From Symbiodinium natans (taxonomy: Eukaryota; Sar; Dinophyceae; Suessiales; Symbiodiniaceae): a stretch of 64,000 bases of DNA. Positions 46,455-57,110 of this stretch are shown here, one piece after another (position 1 is the stretch's first letter; each line of letters opens with the position of its first letter). The position numbers and the translations under genes are program-made. The notes below the pieces were generated by a model. The model was not told where the DNA came from, ran no database searches, and was given only the letters and a program-made list of their open reading frames with translations. Where the stretch lies: assembly GCA_905221605.1 (NCBI GenBank), contig CAJNDS010002512.1, forward strand, positions 318,360 to 382,359, read 5' to 3'.

Positions 46455-49400
46455 ACGTTGTCGGAGGCGATGGACTGGAGCAGCTTTTTGGGTCCGCCGA
46501 CACATCCCGGGAACCCACAGCGGAGCCGCCAGTCTGGGAAGCAGGACTTGAGGAAGTTTAAGTGTTCATCAAAACGGGGTTGTTGCGAGCATTGCTATTT
46601 TTTTTATATTATTGCCGTTATATGAAGTTCTGGGACCATGTTGGTGCCAAGCCCCCACAAGAATGCCAGCTGAAAGTAGGACTCGTTGGGATGCATGACG
46701 TAGAATCCCTATCTGAGCGCCTGACGGAGGGCTAACAGGCCCCCCATGCTTGTCATCCTTGTGCCCCTCCATAACCCATGCTGAGAACCTCTCGGGCTTG
46801 GCCATGTTCAGGCATGTCATGTCTGAGACGGAAGCGCAGAAGCAGCAGCGATCCAGTGACCACCGCAACAACCTGAACATGGACATGGACAATGTCGACA
46901 TAGATGAGACAGATTCTCAGGCCCATTGTTCGTTGCTCATGGCCCATCGAAGGAGTTGTGTTGCTCTCCACTAGCTTTTGAATCGGGTGCCTTTCAAGGC
47001 GATGGTCTGAGATGTCCGGTAGACTGTGTGTTGCCTTGCGCCAGATGTGCAGAGATGTGCATGGCATAGATGTGCATAGATGTGCATAGACGCGCAGTAT
47101 AGCGGCACCGTGAGGCTGCGCTCCAGCGCAACAAGTTTGCAGCGATCCCGGCGAAGACGGGTGAGCTTTCGCACCTGACAACCGACGATGATGCGGGAGT
47201 GGATTGGCACAACCCGAGAGATGTGGCGAAGTACTTGACCCGGAGCTCCGTTTTCATCTACGGGATCATGGGTGTCATCCTCTTCAACTTGATCTCCCTG
47301 GGAATCGAGGTTGACATTGCAGCGCAAAATGGCTCGGACCAGGTCCCGATATGGTTCGACTACATGAACATGGTCGTGGTCTGCATCTTTGTCATCGAAA
47401 TCACCGTGAACTTCATCGCCAACGGTTTTTGGGGCTTTTGCTGCAGTGGCGACAAATTCTGGAATTTCTTCGATCTTGTCATCGTGTCGCTGCCTCTCGG
47501 CCTCTCTCAAGACAACATACTAACGGTACTAACGTACGAGTCACAGCATTGCAGCCGCTTCTTTCAGCGTGACGTGAAGCCACAATATGCCTCAATATGG
47601 CACAATATGCCACAATATGCCACAATCCTTCATGGAAGCGACAACCCAGAAGATTCAGGTCGGTAGTGGAGACGGTCGTCAGCTTCATGGCCAACTCTCT
47701 TCCATCTTCTCAGGCAAGCTTGCGTTTACATGTGGCTGCCGTTTGGTAATGCAGATTAGCATAGCTCGACATCCGACAATAACCTTAGAACACTGCTCTT
47801 GTCCAGCAGAAGAGTGGGTGCTTCCGACATCTGACGAGAGCAGGTTTGGGCTGAAGACTCGTTTGGGCACGCGCACTAGGACCCTAGGATCAGGACAAGG
47901 CGACAGTAAGCAGAGAACGCCGTCCTCAGCACAACAGGATCCGTCCATGGTTTTCTTCCAGCGATCACACTTCTTGCATGACAGGTCAGTCCCGCCCATT
48001 TGCGCTTCATGCGGCCGATACGCTTGGCCCGAGCGTTGCGAGGGGTGCGGGTCATGCGGCTGTTCCTAAGATGAATTCAGACAAATCATTGTGGCACGAG
48101 TAGAGTTTGGCTTTAGATTCTGGAAGTGTGAAGTGCCTGAAATTCAGTGATCCTTAACAGAGTCGCGGGAGCTTCATTCCGCTTGAGTTGGAAAACATCT
48201 CTTTGGACGTGAACATCGTGAACCCTGAGGTTCCGCTATGTGGGCGCGTTGAGGACGCTCCTGCTGTCGTGCTCTTAGAGCAGGCATTGGAAACGCATAG
48301 TCGCGCGATTTGGTCTCTTCGCACGTGCTGCATGATTGTAGTTGCTGTAGTTGTGGTGCCCTTTGCCCCACGATGGCGAGATACTCAGGTCCATCATGAG
48401 CAGCATTGCCTCACTATTTTGGACAATTGTGTTGCTGGTGCTGTTGCTCCTCGGCCCACATTCTTCTATAGGCTGAGGGCATCCAGGGCAGAGAACTGTT
48501 CACATTATTATTACTAGTAATATTAATAGTGTTAGCATTAGTAGTATTACTATTACTAGTCTATTATTAGTATTAGTATTCGTATTATTCTTATAATAAT
48601 AATTATTATTATTAGAAATATGTGGATTTGTGAGCCGAGGTTCTACAGCTTTGGCGTGCTCGTCACGCAGCTGGTGTCCGATCATTGTGAGGCACCTTTA
48701 CTTCTCTATTCCAATTCTTGTTGCGATGCTGCCGGAGTGAGTCCTTTGCACAGCTACCAATTGTTAATTGCCGAATGAGCGTGAACATGAACAGTGCCGG
48801 AATGCCCCGAAGAAGCAACGGAGCTAGATCTTGCCTGACAGTGCTGGGCGGATGCATTGCAGTCGGTCGGCAGGTGTGTAACATTTAAAGTTTGGCGGGG
48901 CTGCATCAACTTGCAACCTTGTATCCGTTCTGCATGATCAACAAGCTAAGTTGCAGCCACTGTCGCTGAACGGTACGGCCACCTCCTTCGCTTGCACAGC
49001 GCGGGGCGAACAGCGACCCAATGAAACTTCAGGACAGTGAAAGGTTGATTTTGCTTCGGCTTTTAGCCGTGCGAACTTTACCTCACTCTTGACTTCCTTG
49101 ACTCCTGATGTGATGTGAATGCTGTCCCCTTTTCTCCCCTTAGGAGCGGTTCATACCATTGTGTGCAGCTTTGCTTTGCTTCGCTTCTCTGATGCGGAAT
49201 TCCTTCTGTGCGTCCAACTGGGCAGTTGCCGGTGTTGCTTTGCTGTGGGCTCTCTTGCAGTCCCAGGTCCTGCTGCACCTTTCCGGTTTTTAGGAGGTTG
49301 TAGGCGGTGGTTGTCGTTTAAGTTTCAGTTGCTCAGTTGCTTCCTCGTCACCCTCAAAAGCAGGGTAGCCCGGATACACCGCCGGCAGAAGTAGGTGTGG

Positions 49401-52400
49401 TCTGGTCTTCCTACTAGCTTTACCCTAAGTCCCGTTTGACCACCTGAGTGCACCTGAGTTTTCCCACGTGCAAGGGTCCAGTATGGTCCAGTGGACACAT
49501 GGTACCCGAGCATCTGCTCCCGCTATCTAAGCAACTAAGGTCGTCACCGTATTTCTACATGGGTCCCAGCAGATATTGGTCGAGCGTGATCGAGACTCTC
49601 CTCAACTGGTCTGGTGCTTGCTTTTTTGTTCAGGGGCTGGGGTAGAGCATGCGATTGCTTCATGGTCTCTTTTGCAGCTGTCTTTTCCAGTTCTGCTGGG
49701 CTCGAGGATTTGCACACCGGGATGGTCTTTAGTACACGTGGCTCAAGGCTCCAGGATTGTACTACTCGTACTGCGTTTTGGAGGGTTTGGAACAGCATGC
49801 GTTGTGATGATCTTCTGATGTGGTGAATAGGAACAGCATTCAGAGACCTCCGTGCCTTCAAGACTGCATTCTCAAGAAGGGAATGTGGGCCTCTGGCAAG
49901 GAAAGTATGTTGACCCTCTTCATGGCCATCTCTGGTGGAATTGATTGGGACGATGTGCTCTGGCTTTACACCGTTCGTTGTGTTTCTAATTGAGCAGGCC
50001 GACGGCGCGTAGCATGCGCATTCCGTTGCAGACACAAGCCGGCACACAGCCGCCGTACGCGTAGCTGGTCTCTGAGATGTTTCAGGCGGCTTATTGCAGG
50101 CCAGCTAGTTGGCTGCCCATGCTTGTTTCACCAGGCGTTCCCCAAAAAGTTCAATCCCAATGTTAAACTTCTCAAGCATTACATAGGTAGGAAGGCATGT
50201 GAGGGTTGTTCCTTTGGCCGGCTCTTGTGACATGATTGCGAGGGCGGCGATCAGCGAAATCTCGGCCATACGCAAGCGCGCACAAGGTTAACTACCCTTA
50301 GCCAAACAGTCAAGTCTATTGCAGAGCAACAATAGCATACAAGAGCAACCAAAGCTGTCTGCTTGCATCCGCTTCCTTCCCTTCCACGAAAAGCTCCCCG
50401 AATCATGGTCGCTAACGCGCGCGGATACTGTTCAACCATACGGCCGGTGGATGGTACGAATACGCTCCCATTGCAGGAACTAGGGTTTAGGGTTTAAGGT
50501 TTAGGGTTTAGGGACAGCCTGCCACAAAATCAGATCTTGTAGTGGTGCAGTTTGCAGGCTCCAAGTCAGCAGGAAGTTACAAACACCCTCGAGGATGTTA
50601 CAGTCTGAGTTGTTCGTTTTCGCAGGTAGAAAGGCAACGGTTCATTAATTGGCAGCCACAGCTGTGATTTCTTCTTGTTTCGACTCGCGTGGGTTTGCCG
50701 CAAGGCGTCCAGCTAGCAAGTGCAGCAACACAGTACCCGCTGCAACCACTGCAAGAGCCATGCTTTCAACTCGTCAGTGAGACCAGGCATTGACGGCTCT
50801 CAGGGACATTCCGATCGCATTTACGGCGATGGTTCTGTACATCATCATCACAGCCTCCCGGCGATGTCCAGAAACATTTACAACATTAATAACTTGCCTT
50901 TGAGGATATTGGAAATAGGTCTGCTTAGTTCGGAGGGTTCAACTCCAAGTATGGATTCGTGGGTTGCGAGGTGCCACATCAACATCAGAGATGGTGAAGG
51001 AGTACCACAGTAGTAGCACACGTCTACACGTCATAGACCATTCCCCTCAAGCTACCCACATCCATGTGGCAGAGTGACCAAGGTATTTACAGTCGTCAAC
51101 GTGGTGACAGGCGTCTTCTGCAACACGGCAGCTCGCTTTCCGTATTCTGAGGCACATAATTTCACGAACCCTTGCTGACCGTTTCTGGTGTGGCGGTGTT
51201 GGACCGTCTCCGACTTCAACGCTAATACCTGCCAGCTGAACTGCAGTCAACCTGCGTTGTTGCGACACAGTCCCTGCAACGGCGGTCCTAAGTAAACAAT
51301 TGGGCTCAGAAACGTGTCGCGAACTGATCGCAACTGATCATTGCTACCGCAGCAGGACTAGTTTGCGAATCATGCTTCGACTTCCCCACAGCTCGGGGCA
51401 ACTTTCCGGCTTGCGACATGCGACATTCCGATCAGCCAGATGCGTTTGACCTGATCTGGAGCCAGAAACATGCAGAGACAAGTCGATTATCCAGAGACCG
51501 AGGCCATCGAAAGCGCCGCGGCTGACAAGGACATCGCTGTCATGAGCTTAGTGTCTATCCGACACGCGTTTGAAACTCGATGACGTTCGCGCTTGCATCA
51601 TGCAGACACTTCAGGTCATGAAGCAGATGCGGAAGCAAGCTGCGCAGGCACTTCTGAGCCAAGGATGTCAACCTGAGCAGCATTGAAGTCAAGTCCCCCT
51701 CCCCCCAACGCTCTCGAAGCACTCTGTCAGCTGCCTTCTGGTTCCTGCCGGTGGCCTGCCAGGTCCAAGTTCTGAGGCATGTGTTCACGGAGATCAACAA
51801 CAATAACACGGACACCATCAGCATGCAAGACCTCCAGGCAAGAGGGGCACTGTGCGCTTGACATCTTTTCCGGGAATTGGCAAATAACTCCTTTCTGGTC
51901 TACCAGCAGATTGCCAGGGTCGGCGGACCCTAAGCCCATAAGCCCTAAACCCTGAACCGCGTGCGTGTAAGAGCGCGCGTTAGCAGCATCACGCTCCCTC
52001 TCTATCCCCTGCGTTCTCTTCTCTCTCTTTTCTCTCTTCTTTGCTCTCTCCCCTCTCTGTCTTCTCTCTCTTCTCTCTCTTCTCTCTCTTCTCTCTCTTC
52101 TCTCTCTTCTCTCTCTTCTCTCTCTTCTCTCTCTTCTCTCTCTTCTCTCTCTTCTCTCTCTTCTCTCTCTTCTCTCTCTTCTCTCTCTTCTCTCTCTTCT
52201 CTCTTCTCTCTCTTCTCTCTCTTCTCTCTCTTCTCTCTCTTCTCTCTCTTCTCTCTCTTCTCTCTCTTCTCTCTCTTCTCTCTCTTCTCTCTCTTCTCTC
52301 TCTTCTCTCTTTTCTCCCTTCTCTCCCTTCTCTCCCTTCTCTCTCTTCTCTCTCCGCTCTCTCCCTCTCTCTGTCTTTTTCCCTTTCTCGTTATCATTAT

Positions 52401-54602
52401 TCTGTCTTTTTCTCTCCCTCTCTACTCTCTTTCTCTCTGTCTCTCTTTCTCGTTCTCTGTTTTTCTCGTTAGCTTCGAGCGCCCGCATCGGCGGGGTGGG
52501 CCGGGAACTGTAAAGGCATCCAAAACACGCGTTTTCTCGGTAGGGTGAGGGGGCGGTGCGGGCGGGGGGTTTGGGGCTGTGCTGCAGCCCTTTACATATT
52601 CCGAATCCGAAGCCATGAAACCTTCAAAGCCATTTCAACCTCCAGGACCGTTAAGGAAGGGGGTAAGGGTAGGAGGAGGACAAGGTGTCGGGGTTTGGGG
52701 CTGCGTTGGTGCCAGGTAGGGAGGGGGTTGCGGCAAAGGGCGGCAAGGGCTCGGAGGCTGTGTGGGTTTGAGCGGCGTGAAGGGTGACGAGAATGGGTCT
52801 TACGCCGCCCCCGCTACCACAGTAAGCTTGAACAAGTGACTAGTGATTAGGGGCTGTCACGAGTGCTTCGTCCCCTTTCAGGAGGCCATGTCGGCAGACA
52901 AGTCGCCAAGCTGCACAAGCTGAAAGACCCTCGAAGTTTGTGGCACTTTTGGACCGGTAGCTGACCTTTTCGAGCACCAGGTCAACGTGTTGGAAGCCAG
53001 AAAATACGCAGCCCAAGCATGGCACTCGTGTGCTCAGGCTGTCCAGTTTCTTTGAGTCCATGGGCATCTCGACCGGAGACGTGTGGACGCTGTTCAAGGC
53101 CATGGCCTTGGAGGGCAAGCAGAGATAAGTAGAGGGCAAGAGGCGAACCAGAAGGATCTTGGAGCCATGTGGGCAGTTCTGTTTGCGCATTGTGAGGTCA
53201 TCGACACTGACGGGAGTGGCGCGATTGACATGGAGGAGTTCGTCTCTGGCTGTATGAGGCAGGCTTGCGGGTCGTATTGCGTTTTTGGATCTGCACGGCA
53301 GATCTCTAACGAACAACTCTGTGAGAACAGACGATGCCTGGACAGCAGATTTGCAGTGACGTTTTGCTGTGTCGTGCCGAAGCTCTGTTCAATCTTGGGC
53401 ACCGCGCACGTTGTTTTTTGCCCGGCCGGATGCCATTCCTCTTGCCTGGCACGACAGCAACGCCCGGACTCGCGCACACTGCTTTGAGAGTTGGAACACC
53501 AGGTCTACACACGGAGGAACTTCAAAGTTTAGCCCAGCTTGAGAGAACTTGGCAGGTCCATGCGGTAGGACTGGCAGGATGTTGCACGTAAGCGTCTGCA
53601 CCGGTCAACGTGTTTTGGTTTCCAAAGCAGCAACACCCGAAGGCTTCATGGACCAGCGCACCTTGTCGGCAACCCACTGTCTTATATTACATTCTATTAC
53701 ATTATATTAGATTATTGTATTACATTATACTATATACATCTACATACTATATTACATTATACTTTGTTTCTTCTTCCGGCTTAGGGTCGTGTGACAATGT
53801 GGAAGCCGATCTTTCGCCCGGCCCTCTAAGCCCCGAAGTCACAGTTCATCTGCGCTCACCTAGGTTCCAGAACTCTGTGTTTGAACTTGTGGCACTGAAG
53901 CCAAACCCACATTTAATAAGCCAGACCTGCAGTAAATTTTCTCGCCTGCGCGGAAACGCAAACGATGGGTTGCTTGCTTGAAGTCTTCTTGGAAGTTCTT
54001 TGGTGTCAACCCGCATTTCTACGAAGGGATCTTTCTGTGCATGTATGTCAGTCTGTGGAGGAGGGGTACTGTTTTGCTCGAACAGTTTTCTTCTTTTCTA
54101 CTGGGTCGGCAATAACGCGCATTCTCACATCTCGGAAACATCGTTGCAGACCGAGAAACCCTGAACCCTAAACATCCCTGAGCCCTAAATCCTAAATCCT
54201 AAACCGAGGAAAAGCTTGGACATCGCCAAGATGGAGTTCGAAGCCGAAGTGACTCGGGACTCCATTGTCAGCTTGGACAAGGCCGTGTCCGACATGCAGG
54301 ACCGTGTCTGGCATTGTTAACAATTTGGGGAAAAGACCCCCAAATAGTAGGATTGTGAGTATAAGGACCCCAAAGTAAAGTACCCCTAATATCGGAAACT
54401 CCCATGTTGCTAACGCACCACTTGGCCGCTCCACTGCCAGATGCGGAATCTGTGTATGGGAGCAGCGATGTCGTTCTGAGTGTTCTCGGCCTGTCAGGAG
54501 TTGCTGATGACAGTCCTGTCCAACACAGAGGGCAAGGATGTGGCGGAGTTATCCAAAAGCAGAAGCACTGAGAAGGGGCGGAAAAGTGGCTTTGCGGTTT
54601 GA
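46455..54602 (+). CDS. voltage-gated cation channel with C-terminal EF-hands, at least 17 exons
   Basis: Exons, all phase-consistent: 46455-46552, 46812-46920, 47127-47485, 47659-47713, 47985-48061, 48230-48265, 48389 to about 48452, about 49837-49954, 50787-50852, 51083-51127, 51503-51538, 51615-51647, 51763-51837, 53012-53098, 53197-53258, 54209-54299, 54498-54602 (TGA). Read in order they give an acidic N-terminal linker, six transmembrane segments with one pore, a post-S6 helix, a degenerate and a canonical EF-hand, and a helical tail ending GRKSGFAV. The single six-helix domain makes it a one-repeat channel, as in bacterial NaV and single-domain EukCat-type channels of phytoplankton. Calcium binding would feed back on gating. 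The first two exons are less certain, the loop between S5 and pore is missing, and an upstream exon with the start codon is not identified. Introns use 5 GT, 8 GC and 2 GA donors. Confidence 0.85.
47061..47090. repeat. 10-bp tandem repeat in a channel intron
   Basis: Three TGTGCATAGA units in the intron before the S1-S3 exon. Confidence 0.85.
47127..48061 (+). other. channel voltage-sensor exons (S1 to S4)
   Basis: Exon 47127-47485 holds S1 (VFIYGIMGVILFNLISLGIE), S2 (MVVVCIFVIEITVNFIANGF) and the start of S3 (KFWNFFDLVIV). The GT intron 47486-47658 splits a valine codon. Exon 47659-47713 completes S3 (SVVETVVSFMANSL). Exon 47985-48061 is S4: RFMRPIRLARALRGVRVMR has seven arginines at every third position, the signature of a voltage sensor. 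The S2/S3 acidic residues expected to pair with them (Glu in FVIEITVNF, Asp in FFDLVIV) are present. Exon 48230-48265 continues with RYVGALRTLL, the S4-S5 linker. Confidence 0.88.
47584..47632. repeat. CACAATATGCC tandem repeat in a channel intron
   Basis: Four imperfect units of 10-11 bp (CACAATATGC, TCAATATGGC) in intron 47486-47658. Confidence 0.8.
48505..48620. repeat. ATT low-complexity tract
   Basis: ATTATTATTACTAGTA-type repeats in the intron after the S5 exon. Confidence 0.8.
50481..50513 (-). repeat. telomere-like array, TTTAGGG orientation, inside a channel intron
   Basis: Four to five units antisense to the channel gene, mid-intron (49955-50786). Confidence 0.85.
51928..51957 (+). 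repeat. telomere-like array in a channel intron
   Basis: Degenerate CCCTAAA units just before the long TTCTCTCTC array. Confidence 0.75.
52019..52470. repeat. TTCTCTCTC nonamer array, about 330 bp plus CT-rich flanks
   Basis: More than 30 copies of a 9-bp unit from about 52055 to 52340. The all-pyrimidine character continues to about 52470, in intron 51838-53011. It generates spurious long frames on both strands (Leu/Phe/Ser on +, Arg/Glu on -). Confidence 0.95.
54156..54205 (+). repeat. telomere-like array before a 3' splice site
   Basis: CCCTGAA, CCCTAAA and CCTAAAT variants ending 3 nt before the exon at 54209. Confidence 0.8.
54308..54412 (+). repeat. introner-like dispersed element, reference copy, inside intron 54300-54497
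   Basis: Contains ACCCCCAAATAGTAGGATTG, TATAAGGACCCCAAAG and CCCCTAATATCGGAAACTCC. It begins about 8 nt after the exon and fills half of the GA-AG intron. Related copies lie near 1925, 27298, 28208 and 37575. Confidence 0.6.
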
Positions 54603-54708
54603 GGGCCAGGGTGCCCAGATGTTCGCAGGAAGGGTGCAGGATCATCAGTGCTGACAGCTGGGGCCTATTAGGTTGTTAAGGGCTTACAGGGTTTCTTGCA
54701 GACATTGC

Positions 54709-54783
54709 AAAGAGTGCTCTCGCACCCGCGAGACTTTCGCATCCTACAGGCAACCCCAAGAAGGGAAGCACATCGCCTCAAGA
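54709..54783 (+). CDS. possible exon after a strong acceptor, frame unresolved
   Basis: GGGTTTCTTGCAG precedes sequence open in all three frames (for example CKECSRTRETFASYRQPQEG or KSALAPARLSHPTGNPKKGS). It lies downstream of the channel stop and probably belongs to the next gene. No frame can be preferred. Confidence 0.28.
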
Positions 54784-56263
54784 AGCAGGCAACTGTACAG
54801 GCGTAGTGTCCAAGGGAGTTACGTCCTTGAGATTTCTTGCCTGAACATTTCTGAACTTACGGCTCCTCGTACGACTTTCTATACCATCATTGTGTACGGG
54901 TCGAAACGCTCCTTCGGGACCCTCTTGAGGCGATTCACCGGGGCAGGGAGCCTTGAGAGATGGGAGCCTGGCACAGTCTGTAATTAGCATTCATGGCAGG
55001 GTGGGTTTGTGACGCTGACGGTTTCTGGCCAGCGATTGTGCCATTGCTATGTGACAGGTAGCGGTGAAGTACTGGGACCTGAGATTGAGTCCCACAGAAC
55101 TTTTGGCCAGCTGTGCCCACCACGAGCGACAGATCTGGAATACACCCCAGCTCCGACCCCAGCTCACCCAGAATCCAGCAGCAGGGGCGGTGATTGCACC
55201 ATGAAAAAAGAACACACACCCATAGAATACCATAGAATACCCTAGAGTCATAGAGCACGTGGGGGGCACTGTAAGCATACTGGCCCCCCGGAGGCAGATT
55301 TTCAGTGCCAGTCCCGAAGGGATGGGGTGAAAGCTTTTGGCCTTAGGCCACCGAAAGAAAGGAAAAAGGCGGACTCAACGTGACGACGTGAAGATTCACA
55401 GATTTGGTGGTCATCCTGTAGTCAGCTGGAATCTTCTCATGTCCTGGTGGCTGCAATCCGGCATTTGTGCAGGCCTCAAAAGGGTAACGCGATTTCAGCT
55501 TCCTTCGATGTTCAAAACACACATAGCATGCAGAAGTGTTGAGACTTGAGCCAGACACGTGCAGCTGGGCCACCAGGGAATTCAGCCGAGAATGTGCAAT
55601 CGTGCATCGGGCTCCTCTTTGCCTTTTAGAGCTGGTGCGGCTGTACAAGCCTTACCCTACCCTCCAATCAACAATCAAGGCTTTGTATACACGAACGTGT
55701 CAAGCATGTGCCGCGCAGAGCCGTGACAGAGCTGTTCAGTGGCACCATGCGAGTACCAGCTGCGTTGAAAAATAACGTTGGACAAGTATCACACTTCTGC
55801 AGCCAGGAGGTCGAGTTTGCACCTGACAAGCCAATTCTTCCTCAGCCGCCCTCTGCCTTTCGTTGAACGAACCTCCGGAGTTCTGCAGAATTCCTTGATC
55901 TTCTAGGGCGCAAAGCCTCCACTCGACGAAAACTCCGCGCTGTGTCTGATAAAAAGCTGCCCCAATGGCTTCATGATGCTGCATTCTGCTGACGATCTGG
56001 GCAAGAAGGGGGTGCGAGGTGGTGGGGATTGAGCTGCTTTATAACTCTATAAAGAATGTCGTTATCTTCTCAGATTAATTTTACTAGTTCATCAATTTCT
56101 ACGGTTTATTTCGCAAGGAAGCAGAGAGGGCAACGTCTACAGCCTGATATTTTGTGCCGGTTCTAGCTTTTACGGGGTATTTGTCACGTGTAAGCAGCTA
56201 GCTCCACTAAAGCATCGCTTTGCCCCCCAGAAAACGTTGAAAGCATGACTATGACTCTACTAG

Positions 56264-56882
56264 CCGGATACTTGCGGGCACGTGGCACGCATGTCCATCC
56301 AGACCTATAAAGGACCTGAAGTCGAACCGCGGTTGCCTTCAGAACCTTCATGCCCTTGGTGGTTGGCAGGCCTAAGTCCTAAGTTCCAGGTCAAACACGG
56401 CTCAGCGGCTCTGCGCACTGCTACACGTGCCGCGCTGGCAGCGGAAACCTTGCGGACCTTGTGTGGGCTGCAAGTGTAGATCATGTAGGGCTTGTCTCTC
56501 GCATGCACTCGTTGTTCGGTTACTGTACGTAAAAGCATCATGGGCCCTGCCTGCCTTCGCAGCCAGACGTTGCAGCAGAAAGACTGGCCCACCCATCCCT
56601 CGCGCCCGACTTCATTGCCTCGGTTCCAAGACTAAGCTAACAAATAGACGTTTGCAAGCGATACTGCCTAAACCCTAACCCTGAACCCTAAACCCTAAAC
56701 CCTAAACCCAGATTTCGCTGCCACAATGCGCAGCCAGGATCCTGAGCGATGTGGAATCCGGCAACGCGTCGAGCCGAGTAGGCCAGCGCGGGTTCAAACG
56801 AAAACTCCTTCTCATGGCTCACTTGCCGTTGCTTCGCACCTCTTTCTACGAGTGCCTTTCCCGGTACCTTAAAATCATGTAG
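56264..56882 (+). CDS. 3' exons of an unknown gene
   Basis: Exon 56390-56473 (AG|GTC acceptor, GTGTAG donor) encodes HGSAALRTATRAALAAETLR then TLCGLQ. The terminal exon 56712-56882 encodes SLPQCAARILSDVESGNASS, FKRKLLLMAHLPLLRTSFYE and LSRYLKIM before TAG. Both are phase 0 and read as an alanine-rich helix followed by a basic, Leu-rich end. A weaker exon 56264-56301 (YLRARGTHVHP) may precede them. The last exon starts 2 nt after a telomere-like array that provides the AG. Family not recognised. Confidence 0.5.
56668..56709 (+). repeat. telomere-like array abutting a 3' splice site
   Basis: CCCTAAA units run straight into CCCAG|ATT of the terminal exon at 56712. Confidence 0.85.
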
Positions 56883-57110
56883 CACATTGTCATATGTCGT
56901 TCTTTGTAACCGTGACAGCAGCATATCTAGAGCCCAATAGCACAAGATGCGAATAAATTCAGGAAGCATGGCCACGCGTCATATCCTGTCAAACATTGGG
57001 CATCCATATGCCGAGGCGAAGCCCTGCGTTTGGCTTCCGCTGGCGAGCCCAAGCTTGTGAAGAAGGCGGCTTGGAGTCGCTGTGTCGCTGCTCTGTCGTC
57101 TCACTTTCAG

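Larger units (their letters stand above)
48389..51127 (+). other. channel S5, pore loop and S6 exons
   Basis: S5 is SIMSSIASLFWTIVLL (from 48389, joining the S4-S5 linker exon by a split leucine codon). The pore helix and filter are SMLTLFMAISGGIDWDD (49904-49954, GT donor). Exon 50787-50852 reads LTALRDIPIAFTAMVLYIII, leading into S6, which continues in exon 51083-51127 (VFTVVNVVTGVFCNT). The joins are phase 0. The SGG-DW filter resembles sodium/calcium channel repeats, so the ion preference cannot be settled by eye. A short exon between S5 and the pore was not found. Confidence 0.82.
51503..54602 (+). other. channel C-terminal exons: post-S6 helix and EF-hands
   Basis: Exons 51503-51538 (AIESAAADKDIA) and 51615-51647 (VMKQMRKQAAQ) form the post-S6 helix. 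Exon 51763-51837 (VFTEINNNNTDTISMQDLQ) is a degenerate EF-hand, with Asn/Thr in place of most acidic ligands and no glycine at loop position 6. Exon 53012-53098 (FFESMGISTGDVWTLFK) is the linker helix. Exon 53197-53258 carries a perfect loop, DTDGSGAIDMEE, then FVSGCMR. The last exons (SLDIAKMEFEAEVTRDSIVS; ELLMTVLSNTEGKDVAELSK) form a helical, probably coiled tail. The junction 53098/53197 restores TLFK-VIDTDGSG exactly, the strongest single support for a GC-AG intron here. Confidence 0.85.

Noticed and set aside
50251-50490. Minus-strand exon directly downstream of a telomere-like array, with protein-like reading
   Set aside because: It lies within the channel intron 49955-50786, whose flanking exons (pore and S6) are fixed by family similarity and phase on the + strand.
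51727-52548. Long frames on both strands (195 to 253 codons)
   Set aside because: They are translations of the TTCTCTCTC array and have no amino-acid complexity.
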